Origin: Pseudomonadales bacterium
GTDB lineage: Bacteria > Pseudomonadota > Gammaproteobacteria > Pseudomonadales > Pseudohongiellaceae
Direction: 5' to 3'
Assembly: GCA_024234395.1 (NCBI GenBank)
Contig: JACKOH010000001.1
Location: forward strand, 1,755,001 to 1,819,000
DNA length: 64,000 nucleotides
This document shows, one piece after another, positions 9,304 through 17,733 of this stretch. Every line of letters begins with the position of its first letter. The stretch's first letter is position 1. The position numbers and the translations under genes were made by a program. The notes under the pieces are model-generated. The model was not told the DNA's origin and searched no databases. It saw only the letters and a program-made list of their open reading frames with translations.

Positions 9304-11196
9304 CTACGAAGATGCCGCGGAGGAGGCCACGGCCTCCTGCAATTTTCTGCCACCAATAGACAGCGTGCGCAGGTTGCGACGTCCGCCGTACATCAGGTTG
9401 ATCAACGCCCGGGTACCCACGATCGCGGTGAACATGGAGGTGACAATACCGATCATCAGCGTCACCGAGAAGCCCTTGACCGGACCGGTGCCGATCGTAA
9501 ACAGCACCACCGCCACCAGGAACGTCGTCAGGTTGGCATCGAGAATGGTGCTGAATGCCCGGTCGTAGCCGGCATCGATGGCCTGCTGCGGTGGCAGGCC
9601 GTCGGCAAGCTCCTCGCGGATCCGGGTAAATATCAGCACGTTGGCGTCCACCGCCATACCTACCGTCAGCACGATACCGAAAATACCCGGCAGCGTGAGC
9701 GTGGCCGGAATAATGGACGACATGACGGCGAAGATAAGCAGGATATTCATGACCAGCGCCACATTGGCGGTGAGTCCGAACAGACGGTAGTACCACAACA
9801 TGAATCCCACCACTGCCACGGCGGAAACGGCCACCGCGTCCAGTCCCTTGACCAGGTTTTCCCGGCCCATGGTCGGCCCGATGACGGACTGCTCGACGAT
9901 CATCATCGGTGCGGCCAGGGATCCGGAGCGGATCAGTTGTCCGAGATCGTTGGCTTCACGCTGGCTCAGACCGGTGATACGGAACTGACGTCCCAATGCC
10001 GTCTGGATGGTGGCATGGCTGATCAGCCGCCGGTCTTCGTAGAATTCGGTCTCCTCCACTTCCTGCCCGTTTTCATCGAGATGGGAATTGGTACGTGACT
10101 TGGTTTCGATCAGCAGAATGTCCATGTTGCGACCGACGTTGTCGCGGGTAATCCGATTGATCTGCTGCCCGCCCTGGGCATCCAGGTTGATGGAAACCTG
10201 GGGCAGTCCGTTTTCGTCCAGGGTCGCCCGTACATTGCTGATCCGGTCTCCCTGCAGGATAACGTCGTTGTCCACGTTGATGTTCTGGCCCTGATAGGGA
10301 TAGGCTTCGTAGGAAAGAGACGGGGCTCCGGGTTGTGCTTCCAGGTGAAACTGCAGGGTGGCGATCCGCTGCAGGATGCGTATGGCCTGGGCCGGATCCT
10401 GTACCCCGGGCAGTTCGACCACGATACGATTGGCACCCTGCTGTTGTACGGTAGGCTCGGCCACGCCGAGTGCGTCGACCCGGTTCAGCAGAGTGATACG
10501 GTTGGTCTGGATGGTGTCACGCTGGATTTCCAGGATCGTCTGTTCGGTCATGCGCAGATCCAGAATCGCCTCGCCGCCGGCTTCCCGGTTCTGAAACAGC
10601 AGTTCGGGAAAACCGTCCCGCAGTTCCGATCTGGCCAGGGACCGGGTATCCTCATCGGCAAAGCGGATTTCGATGTGGGAATTACTGACCAGTTCCATCC
10701 CGGTAGACCGGATCCGTGCCGTCCGCAGCTGATTGCGGATATTGCTGAGGTTGTCCTCCATGCGGCGGGTCAGGGCGGCCTCCATGTCCACTTCCATCAG
10801 GAAATGCACACCGCCCTGCAGGTCGAGGCCCAGGTTCATCTTGCCGGCACCGATGTCCTGCATCCACTGCGGCGTGGTTGGCGCCAGATTCAGTGCCACG
10901 ATGTATTCGTCGGTGAGTGCGTCCTCGATGACGGTCTTGGCCCGTAACTGGTCTTCAAGACTGTTCAGTCTCACCAGCGCGTTTTCGCCATTGACCTGTT
11001 CACCGAAAAAATCGATCTGGGCCGCTTCCAGAGCGGTAGTCGCAATGGCCAGATCCGCTTCCGTAACCGGCACGCTCTCATGAGATATCTGCAGGGCCGG
11101 ATCGTCAGGAAACAGGTTAGGGGCGGAATACAGCAGGCCCCACACCACAACCAGCAGAATCAGGGCATTCTTCCAAAGGGGATATTTATTCAACAT
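9304..11196 (-). CDS. secD: Protein translocase subunit SecD
   Basis: 630 residues, close to the usual gammaproteobacterial length. The N-terminal membrane helix spans roughly residues 8-26 (NALILLVVVWGLLYSAPN), then a large periplasmic P1 region containing LGLDLQGGVHFLMEVD around 123-138, and a C-terminal six-helix block with GMAVDANVLIFTRIREEL, the conserved intramembrane Asp motif. It partners SecF in the RND-like proton-driven step of Sec export. The start is ATG at 11196, 52 nt downstream of yajC. An overlapping minus frame at its 3' end is a shadow. Confidence 0.96.
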   Translation of the reverse strand: MLNKYPLWKNALILLVVVWGLLYSAPNLFPDDPALQISHESVPVTEADLAIATTALEAAQIDFFGEQVNGENALVRLNSLEDQLRAKTVIEDALTDEYIVALNLAPTTPQWMQDIGAGKMNLGLDLQGGVHFLMEVDMEAALTRRMEDNLSNIRNQLRTARIRSTGMELVSNSHIEIRFADEDTRSLARSELRDGFPELLFQNREAGGEAILDLRMTEQTILEIQRDTIQTNRITLLNRVDALGVAEPTVQQQGANRIVVELPGVQDPAQAIRILQRIATLQFHLEAQPGAPSLSYEAYPYQGQNINVDNDVILQGDRISNVRATLDENGLPQVSINLDAQGGQQINRITRDNVGRNMDILLIETKSRTNSHLDENGQEVEETEFYEDRRLISHATIQTALGRQFRITGLSQREANDLGQLIRSGSLAAPMMIVEQSVIGPTMGRENLVKGLDAVAVSAVAVVGFMLWYYRLFGLTANVALVMNILLIFAVMSSIIPATLTLPGIFGIVLTVGMAVDANVLIFTRIREELADGLPPQQAIDAGYDRAFSTILDANLTTFLVAVVLFTIGTGPVKGFSVTLMIGIVTSMFTAIVGTRALINLMYGGRRNLRTLSIGGRKLQEAVASSAASS

Positions 11197-11248
11197 CGTG
11201 GTCAGTCTCTCAGGTCACGCTCGGGACGCCGGAGCGCCCGCCCGGAAG

Positions 11249-11575
11249 TTATTTGATACCGGCAATGGTGCCTTTGGGCAGCGCCGCCGCCACCGATGAT
11301 TTCTGCAGCTTGAGTTCGACGCCTTCAGCCACGGAGATCCCGATGTAGTCATCGTTCACCACGGTCACCTTGCCAAGCAGTCCCCCGGAGGTCATGACCT
11401 CGTCACCCTTGGAGATGGAGCCGATAAGTTCCCGGTGCTCCTTGGCCCGCTTCGACTGTGGACGCCACAGGATGAAGTAGAACAGCAGAAACATGCCACC
11501 GATGAAAATCAGATTGAAGGTGGCGCTGGGCGCACCAGCTTCCTGGGCGTAGGCGGTCGGGAATAACAAATCCAT
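11249..11575 (-). CDS. yajC: Preprotein translocase subunit YajC
   Basis: A 108-residue protein with one membrane helix at about residues 20-40 (LIFIGGMFLLFYFILWRPQ) followed by the conserved cytoplasmic YajC region RPQSKRAKEHRELIGSISKGD and MTSGGLLGKV. It associates with SecDF as an accessory of the holotranslocon. The start is ATG at 11575, preceded by a GAGAAG-like ribosome binding site. It lies between tgt upstream (stop at 11736) and secD downstream, the standard order in this class. Confidence 0.95.
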   Translation of the reverse strand: MDLLFPTAYAQEAGAPSATFNLIFIGGMFLLFYFILWRPQSKRAKEHRELIGSISKGDEVMTSGGLLGKVTVVNDDYIGISVAEGVELKLQKSSVAAALPKGTIAGIK

Positions 11576-11735
11576 GATTTCTTCTCACAGGTTGCGGTCC
11601 ATCATTGGCGTGGCGATGGATTGTTTTGATTGTTGAAGGATCCCTGATCGCTGTCAAAACGCATCAGAGACTCCCGAATAAGTTCTATGAATCTGGTGAT
11701 TTGGCGAATTTTCAAGTCCCGGCAGGCAATTTTTT

Positions 11736-12857
11736 TCAACTGCCCTCCCCGCCCAGCTGCTGCTGGGTCCCCTCAAACTCCCGCGCAAAGGCGCTCAATC
11801 TACCCTGTTCTATGGCCTGACGCAAATTCTGCATGAGATTCTGATAGAAGCGTAAATTGTGCAGCGTATTCAGCTGCGCTCCCAACATTTCTTTACATTT
11901 ATCAAGATGATGCAGATAGGCCCGGCTGAAATTCCGGCACGTGTAACAGTTGCACTCTGGGTCCAGCGGACCGGTATCGTCCCGGTAACGGGAATTGCGT
12001 AATTTGAGTATTCCACCCGACGTGAACAGGTAGCCGTTGCGGGCATTGCGGGTCGGCATGACACAATCGAACATGTCCACCCCCCGGGATACGGCAGCGA
12101 TGATGTCCTGAGGTGTGCCCACACCCATCAGGTAACGGGGCCGGGACTCCGGCATGGCAGGGGCGATGGAAGTGATGACTTCGGCCATCAGTTCTTTGGG
12201 TTCGCCCACCGACAGGCCACCGATCGCATAACCGTCGAAATCCAGGGCTGTCAGCCGCTCCAGGGACTCGCGCCGCAGGTCCTCAAACATGCCACCTTGA
12301 ATGATGCCGAACAGTGCAGACGGATGCTCGCCATGGGCCCGTTTGCAGCGTTCCGCCCAGCGCAGCGACAGCTGCATGGAACTGGCTGCAGTGTTCCTGT
12401 CCACCGGATAAGGTGTGCACTCGTCAAAGATCATGATGATGTCGGAACCCAGCCGTTGCTGGACCTCGATTGCCGACTCCGGTCCCAGAAATACCGGACT
12501 GCCGTCTATCGGGGATTTAAAGCTGACCCCCTCCTCACTGATCTTGCGCATGCTGCCCAGGCTGAACACCTGGAAGCCGCCGGAATCGGTGAGAATCGGC
12601 TTCTGCCAGCCAATAAAATCATGCAGATCGCCATGGGCCTGGATGATTGCAGTACCAGGACGCAGCATCAAATGAAAGGTATTGCCCAGCAGAATTTCCG
12701 CGCCGGTATCAGCCACCTGCCCGGGCGTCAGCCCCTTCACGCTTCCGTAGGTACCGACCGGCATGAAAGCAGGCGTCCGCACCTGCCCCCGCGGGAAGCT
12801 CAACACTCCTGTGCGTGCCTCCCCGTCAGTTGAATTTACCGAAAATTCCATAACCAT
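11736..12857 (-). CDS. tgt: Queuine tRNA-ribosyltransferase (tRNA-guanine transglycosylase)
   Basis: 373 residues. Catalytic features are present: DSGGFQVFSL holding the general acid/base Asp, the nucleophile Asp in VDMFDCVMPTRNARNG, and the zinc site CNCYTC with a downstream His in the LHHL stretch. The enzyme exchanges guanine 34 for preQ1 in GUN-anticodon tRNAs, the entry step to queuosine. Two ATGs lie at the start (12857 and 12851); I give the first. The usual upstream partner queA is absent; prfC lies upstream instead. The DUF3524 glycosyltransferase at 4541 could modify the product of this pathway. Confidence 0.96.
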   Translation of the reverse strand: MVMEFSVNSTDGEARTGVLSFPRGQVRTPAFMPVGTYGSVKGLTPGQVADTGAEILLGNTFHLMLRPGTAIIQAHGDLHDFIGWQKPILTDSGGFQVFSLGSMRKISEEGVSFKSPIDGSPVFLGPESAIEVQQRLGSDIIMIFDECTPYPVDRNTAASSMQLSLRWAERCKRAHGEHPSALFGIIQGGMFEDLRRESLERLTALDFDGYAIGGLSVGEPKELMAEVITSIAPAMPESRPRYLMGVGTPQDIIAAVSRGVDMFDCVMPTRNARNGYLFTSGGILKLRNSRYRDDTGPLDPECNCYTCRNFSRAYLHHLDKCKEMLGAQLNTLHNLRFYQNLMQNLRQAIEQGRLSAFAREFEGTQQQLGGEGS

Positions 12858-12981
12858 GTGTGTTTACCTGCCGGGACAGGCCCGTACTGCCTGTTTCATT
12901 CCAGCTTAACCGGTTGCTGTGGCCAACCGGAGAAACGCCTGCATTCAGGGTTACCTGCCCCCTCCATGCTGCTGCCGCCGA

Positions 12982-14568
12982 TCAGTGTTCGCGCGTCGCG
13001 TGAAACTCGATATCGGGCCAGCGTTCCTCCGTCAATGACAGGTTGACCCGGGTAGGCGCGAGGTAAGTGAGACACCCGCCAGCATCAACAGCCAGATTGT
13101 CATGGGCTTTTTTGCGAAACTCCTCCAGCTTGGCGGGTTTGTCGCAGTGGACCCAGCGGGCCGTATAAATGCTGCTGGGCTCGTAGATGCATTCCACTTT
13201 GTACTCGTCCTGAAGACGGAACGCCACCACCTCGAACTGCAGGGTACCGACCGCCCCGACGATCAGGTCGTTGTTCTTCAGCGGCATGAACACCTGTGTC
13301 GATCCTTCCTCGGACAGCTGCGTGAGCCCCTTCTGCAGTTGCTTGAGTTTCATGGGGTCCTTCAGGCGGATACGGCGGAACAGCTCCGGGGCAAAATGGG
13401 GAATGCCGGTAAACTTGAGATCCTCTCCGGCGGTGAAGGTATCCCCCAGTTGAATAGTGCCGTGATTGTGCAGGCCGATGATGTCTCCGGACACCGCCTC
13501 CTCGGCCTGCTCACGCTCGCCAGCAAGAAAGGTCACAGCATCGTTGACCTTGATGTCGCGACCGAGACGCACATGGCGCATTTTCATTCCCTTGTCATAG
13601 TTGCCGGAACAGACGCGCAGGAACGCAATACGGTCGCGATGTTTGGGATCCATGTTGGCCTGTATCTTGAACACGAAACCGCTGAAATTTTCCTCATCCG
13701 CGGCGACAGATCGGGTTTCGGTATCACGGGCTGCCGGTGACGGCGCCCATTCCACGAAATCGTCGAGCATCTCGCGAACCCCGAAATTTCCCAGCGCCGT
13801 GCCGAAATAAACCGGCGTCAGATGTCCGGCCCGATAATCGTCCAGGTCAAAAGGATGACTGGCACCCCGGACCAGTTCCACCGCATCCACCGCCGCCTGG
13901 TATTCATCACCCAACAGCTGCCGGGCGGCGTGGCTGTCGAGACCCTGGATACGATCCTGCTCCGGAATCTGATCGCCATGTCCCGGGTGGTAAACATCGA
14001 TGGTGTCGTTACCGAGATTGTAGACGCCCTTGAAATCCTTCCCCATGCCCAGTGGCCAGTTGATCGGGGCACAGGCGATTTTCAGCACCGTTTCAATTTC
14101 ATCGAGGATCTCCACCGGATCCAGAATGTCCCGGTCCAGCTTGTTCACAAAGGTGAAAATCGGCGTGTCCCGCAACCGGCACACATCCATCAGCTTGATG
14201 GTGCGCTCTTCCACACCCTTGGCACCGTCGACCACCATGAGTGCGGAATCCACTGCCGTCAGTACCCGGTAAGTGTCTTCGGAAAAGTCCTCGTGACCGG
14301 GCGTATCGAGCAGGTTCACCATTCTGTCACGGTAAGGAAACTGCATGACTGACGAAGTGACCGAGATACCCCGCTGCTGCTCCATGGCCATCCAGTCGGA
14401 AGTGGCGTGGCGATCGGATTTTTTGCCCTTAACGGTGCCTGCCACCTGAATCAGTTTACCGAGCAACAACAATTTTTCGGTAATAGTGGTTTTACCCGCG
14501 TCCGGGTGGGAAATGATGGCCAGCACGCGTCGACGCTGGATCTCATCGCGCAACTTTCTGGGATTCAT
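12982..14568 (-). CDS. prfC: Peptide chain release factor 3
   Basis: A translation GTPase of 528 residues (E. coli RF3 has 529) when started at the ATG at 14568 (MNPRKLRDEIQRRR). The open frame continues 31 codons upstream without family similarity. GTPase motifs are intact: SHPDAGKTT (G1), DTPGHEDFS (G3) and NKLDR (G4). RF3 removes RF1/RF2 from the ribosome after peptide release. The gene diverges from the acyl-CoA dehydrogenase gene across a 277-bp intergenic region. Confidence 0.96.
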   Translation of the reverse strand: MNPRKLRDEIQRRRVLAIISHPDAGKTTITEKLLLLGKLIQVAGTVKGKKSDRHATSDWMAMEQQRGISVTSSVMQFPYRDRMVNLLDTPGHEDFSEDTYRVLTAVDSALMVVDGAKGVEERTIKLMDVCRLRDTPIFTFVNKLDRDILDPVEILDEIETVLKIACAPINWPLGMGKDFKGVYNLGNDTIDVYHPGHGDQIPEQDRIQGLDSHAARQLLGDEYQAAVDAVELVRGASHPFDLDDYRAGHLTPVYFGTALGNFGVREMLDDFVEWAPSPAARDTETRSVAADEENFSGFVFKIQANMDPKHRDRIAFLRVCSGNYDKGMKMRHVRLGRDIKVNDAVTFLAGEREQAEEAVSGDIIGLHNHGTIQLGDTFTAGEDLKFTGIPHFAPELFRRIRLKDPMKLKQLQKGLTQLSEEGSTQVFMPLKNNDLIVGAVGTLQFEVVAFRLQDEYKVECIYEPSSIYTARWVHCDKPAKLEEFRKKAHDNLAVDAGGCLTYLAPTRVNLSLTEERWPDIEFHATREH

Positions 14569-14698
14569 CGGGTACTGGCCTCGGCACGAAAAAGGGCGCA
14601 AGTATAGCAACTGCCGGTAAGCCGGCAAACCGGTCCGTGAGGGGATGACATCCCGATTCACAGGGACCGGGCCGACCCGGCCAGAACCCCGGTTGACT

Positions 14699-14715
14699 CC
14701 GGAACCGAGTTCCGG
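14699..14715. promoter_or_regulatory. Dyad overlapping a candidate -35 site
   Basis: CCGGAAC and GTTCCGG flank a CGA spacer, a perfect 7-bp dyad. Its right arm coincides with the -35-like TTCCGG of the candidate promoter next to it, so it could be an operator for the acyl-CoA dehydrogenase gene. No known regulator is assigned. Confidence 0.35.
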
Positions 14716-14738
14716 GAAGCCGATACGGCGCCTATAAT
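14710..14738 (+). promoter_or_regulatory. Candidate sigma-70 promoter for the acyl-CoA dehydrogenase gene
   Basis: A perfect -10 hexamer TATAAT at 14733-14738 is preceded by 17 nt and TTCCGG at 14710-14715, a weak -35. It lies 108 bp before the GTG start of the downstream gene and points towards it. Confidence 0.45.
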
Positions 14739-14845
14739 CGGCCCGGGAGGCGGAGCTGCAGACGACTGTCGCGGCCTTAACGGGTCAGCCCCGCAATCCG
14801 GCATCGTTCCAATCCGAGTCAACCACCGCAAGGAGAACAGGGCCC

Positions 14846-16006
14846 GTGGATTTTCAGCTGACCGAACAACAGATTCTGCTTCAGGACACCGCACGCAGAT
14901 TTGCCCGTAACGAATTACCGCAGCTGGCCCGCCACATCGAGGCCAATGACGAACCGCCGGGCATCGATCTGCGCCGCCGCTTCGCACAACAGGGTTTTCT
15001 GGGTATCAATTTACCGTCCGGATACGGTGGCGCCGGACTTTCCCACCTGGAGGCGGCGCTGGTACTGGAGGAAATTGCCAAAATTTCAATCGCCGTGGCC
15101 TTCCCGGTATTCGAAAGCTGTTTCGGCCCCAGCCTGGCCCTCGCCCATCTTGGCAGCGAGGAACTGCGACGGAAATACCTGCCCCGGGTCTGCAGTGGCG
15201 AGCTTGTTATCGCGGTATCCATGTCGGAACCGGATGCCGGTTCGGCGTTGACCGACCTGAATACCCGCGCCAGGGTGGACGGGGATCAGGTGATCATCAA
15301 TGGCCGCAAACGCTGGTGTTCCGGCGCCGGCCACGCGGAGGCCTACGTGGTGTACTGCCGCCTGGAAAATCTGCCCGGGGCCCGGGGTATTGGCGCCGTA
15401 CTGGTGGAAAGAGAGACACCTGGCCTGAGTTTCGGGACCCGGGATCACCACATGGGTTTCCGGGGCATCGCTTCGGCCGACATGAGTTTCGAGGACGTCA
15501 GGGTGCCCAGGGAAAACATCCTGGTCCCCGCCGGCGGTTTCGGCAGACTGATGGAGGCCTTCGATCTGGAGCGCTGCGGCAATACCACCATGTCGCTGGC
15601 CGTAGCACAGTCAGCTTTCGATTTCGTGCTGGACTACGTTGCAGAACGCCGCCAGTTCGGCAAACCGGTAGTGGAATTCCAGGCCGTACAATTGCAGCTG
15701 GCCGAAATGAAAATGCGTCTCGATGCGGCACGGCTATTGTTGTATCGCGCGGTAGTCAACGCCCAGCAGGGTCTGCCGTCCATCAACGACAGCTCCATCG
15801 CCAAATGCTTCGCCAATGAGACGGTCCGGGAGGTCACTTCCCGGGCGATGCAGCTGATGGGTGGTTACGGATACAGCAAGGAATTTCCAATCGAACAGAA
15901 GCTGCGTGATGGCTGGGGCTGGGGCATCGCCGGCGGCACCATCGATATTCAGAAAATCAACATTGCTGCCGCGCTGACCGGGCGCCGCTTCGATCAGCGC
16001 CGCTAG
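14846..16006 (+). CDS. Acyl-CoA dehydrogenase with helix-G catalytic glutamate
   Basis: 386 residues, the usual acyl-CoA dehydrogenase length. The GTG start at 14846 follows AAGGAGAACAGGGCCC, a good ribosome binding site. The flavin/substrate motif VSMSEPDAGS is present, as are the RRQFGKP and MQLMGGYGY family signatures. At the position where MCAD/SCAD carry the catalytic Glu (YEGT) this protein has AGGT. Instead E242 in FDLERCG matches the helix-G glutamate that is the base in isovaleryl-CoA and long-chain dehydrogenases. This suggests a branched or long-chain acyl-CoA substrate, by inference. It oxidises acyl-CoA to enoyl-CoA and passes electrons to ETF. No partner beta-oxidation genes are adjacent. 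Confidence 0.92.
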   Translation: MDFQLTEQQILLQDTARRFARNELPQLARHIEANDEPPGIDLRRRFAQQGFLGINLPSGYGGAGLSHLEAALVLEEIAKISIAVAFPVFESCFGPSLALAHLGSEELRRKYLPRVCSGELVIAVSMSEPDAGSALTDLNTRARVDGDQVIINGRKRWCSGAGHAEAYVVYCRLENLPGARGIGAVLVERETPGLSFGTRDHHMGFRGIASADMSFEDVRVPRENILVPAGGFGRLMEAFDLERCGNTTMSLAVAQSAFDFVLDYVAERRQFGKPVVEFQAVQLQLAEMKMRLDAARLLLYRAVVNAQQGLPSINDSSIAKCFANETVREVTSRAMQLMGGYGYSKEFPIEQKLRDGWGWGIAGGTIDIQKINIAAALTGRRFDQRR

Positions 16007-16030
16007 TGTGACACCAACTGCCAGACCGGA

Positions 16031-16666
16031 TCAGTGCAGGACGTGGGAGCCGTCCGGCATCTGTTCGCCGGTGAAGCCTGGATGCAGCAGGTCTTCGCGT
16101 TTTACCAGCAGCAGATCGTGCTGGTGCAGGTAATCATGATCCTCAGGCTCGCCGATCTCCACATCGTCGAGCAGCACGCAAACCACCTCATCACCGTCGA
16201 CATCGACAATGGCGCAGGGTTTGAACCCGCAGACTGTGTTGAGGGAGGCCATGCCGCCGATCTGACCGTGGTAGACCGGCAGTCGGCCACGGCGTTTTTT
16301 CAGCAGCCCCGGCACCATGTAAGCAGTCCCGAACCCGGCGGCCGCCACCACGTTGATGATTTCCACGATAGCGGGGTCCTCGAAGTCTATCCGCAAGGTG
16401 TCGGCGATAGGCAGGTTGTGACACAGCCGCCGGTAGTTGACCATCTTCAGGAACAGGTCCACGTCTTCCTCATTCCATTCCAGCATTTCACCCTGCTGGG
16501 AACGGCTGCTGTCTGAGGACAGGCTCAGCACCGATGTCTCAATGGTGAGGTTTTTCAGGTCCTCTTCTTCCTGGTAGGAAACTACCATCGAAACGGCACA
16601 GAACCCTTCGCTGGACTCGGGGCTCAGGCACCAGAGAAACGGGACATCACTTTCTATTTCGATCAT
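16031..16666 (-). CDS. Conserved-looking protein of unknown function
   Basis: 211 residues from the ATG at 16666; a longer frame to 16753 would need a TTG start. I do not recognise the family. It is acidic and soluble, with no signal peptide or helix long enough to span a membrane. An N-terminal half with SSEGFCAVSMVVSYQEEEDL is followed by DVDLFLKMVNYRRLCHNLP and a C-terminal half rich in Val/Asp strands (CAIVDVDGDEVVCVLLDDVE). It is convergent with the acyl-CoA dehydrogenase gene, 25 bp apart. Codon use looks native. An AT-rich region lies directly upstream. Confidence 0.65.
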   Translation of the reverse strand: MIEIESDVPFLWCLSPESSEGFCAVSMVVSYQEEEDLKNLTIETSVLSLSSDSSRSQQGEMLEWNEEDVDLFLKMVNYRRLCHNLPIADTLRIDFEDPAIVEIINVVAAAGFGTAYMVPGLLKKRRGRLPVYHGQIGGMASLNTVCGFKPCAIVDVDGDEVVCVLLDDVEIGEPEDHDYLHQHDLLLVKREDLLHPGFTGEQMPDGSHVLH

Positions 16667-16905
16667 GGAAAACCGCCACTGCAATGGAAACTGTTCGTCA
16701 CCTATTCCTGATTGTCGTATACGCGGGAGTATTCTGAAGCGCGGTTCCGGCAAAAAATCGCCACACCTGATTCCCCTTGCTATACGTGAATAAAATTAAA
16801 GACAATTCCCTAAAGTTAGCTACTTTTGCTCATGTTCTGACCCACAAAAATCCGATATCTAATTGTTTTATATGCATTAAATTAGGATTTATCAGCGAAA
16901 GGTGC

Positions 16906-16928
16906 TTTTCCACAGAATCTGTGGATAA
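16906..16928. promoter_or_regulatory. Two facing DnaA-box-like 9-mers
   Basis: TTTTCCACA at 16906-16914 (one mismatch to TTATCCACA) faces TGTGGATAA at 16920-16928 (the exact reverse complement of TTATCCACA) across 5 bp, within AT-rich DNA. Confidence 0.5.
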
Positions 16929-17109
16929 GTCAGTGAATAATTTTGGCAATCTGGCCGGGAAGCAAGAATTTCAGTGTTTCCAAGGTGGATTGCTCAAATT
17001 TTAACCAATCTTAAATCTTCAATACTTTCAAAAAGTTAGCTGTTTTAGAAGGTTCGAAACAAAAAAATAACTGAAAAAAACAGGGGTTTTATGACAAGCG
17101 GGTAATTTT

Positions 17110-17118
17110 TGTGCATAA
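17110..17118 (-). promoter_or_regulatory. Third DnaA-box-like 9-mer
   Basis: TGTGCATAA is the reverse complement of TTATGCACA, which fits the TTATNCACA DnaA box consensus. It lies 182 bp from the facing pair, in the same AT-rich gap. Confidence 0.45.
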
Positions 17119-17271
17119 AAACCGGCTCAAAATCTCCTCAGCAACTTCTGACATTCATTTTCTTACTGTTTTCCTTAATGTTTTTCCCAAATCGATTACC
17201 GCTCGTTCAGAATACCGCGATCCTGACCGGCAGCACCCTGCTGTTCATACCAGCGACATCGGTCAGCCGGA

Positions 17272-17595
17272 TCAGGCCAGAAACAGATCGTAAAGGGTGG
17301 GAACCAGAATGAAACTGCAGACCGATGCCAGCAGCACGTCGCGGTCGATCATGTGCGCCTGCATGAAGGATTCCGGAAGATTGATAGCCAGCACACCTAA
17401 CAGGACACAGAAAATCATCAACCGTCGTTTGTTAAGCAGCAACACAGAAAACAAGAGTCCCAGGCTGACGATATACACGTAGTTATCGCCCATGCCGAGC
17501 CGGGACAGCATCTCGCTAGCCAGACTGATTCCGATCAGCGAGAAAAATACCAGCGCATACAATACTGCACGAACCGATTTCCCTTCACTTTGCAA
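17272..17595 (-). CDS. Small membrane protein, unknown function
   Basis: A 107-residue protein with three to four hydrophobic helices (AVLYALVFFSLIGISLA; YVYIVSLGLLFSVLLL; LMIFCVLLGVLAINL; LLASVCSFILVPTLYDLFLA). I choose the TTG at 17595 because AAGGAG lies seven bases before it. The upstream ATG at 17619 has no such site. It follows the GspE/PilB-like gene by 138 bp on the same strand and could be a membrane partner of that ATPase, though nothing in the sequence proves this. I do not recognise the family. Confidence 0.7.
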   Translation of the reverse strand: MQSEGKSVRAVLYALVFFSLIGISLASEMLSRLGMGDNYVYIVSLGLLFSVLLLNKRRLMIFCVLLGVLAINLPESFMQAHMIDRDVLLASVCSFILVPTLYDLFLA

Positions 17596-17733
17596 GGTTG
17601 TACTCCTTCTGCAGATCAAACTCTACGGAACCACTGTCCGCCATGGTTTACCAACCGAGCCTGGCAGGCAAGCAGCGCCGCGCTTTCCGCACCGATTCTG
17701 TCCCAATCTGCTAACCGCGTCACACTTGACCGG

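Larger units (their letters stand above)
16754..17271. other. AT-rich intergenic region with DnaA-box-like sites
   Basis: About 520 bp with much lower GC than all neighbours, judged by eye. It contains A/T runs, the repeated string AAAGTTAGCT (near 16812 and 17033), and three 9-mers matching the DnaA box consensus exactly or with one mismatch. No coding frame here is convincing. Confidence 0.6.

Noticed and set aside
16754..17271. Calling the AT-rich gap a chromosomal origin of replication
   Set aside because: Three DnaA-box-like sites are suggestive, but the usual neighbours (dnaA, dnaN, rpmH, mnmG) are absent and no skew could be computed, so it is only reported for checking.
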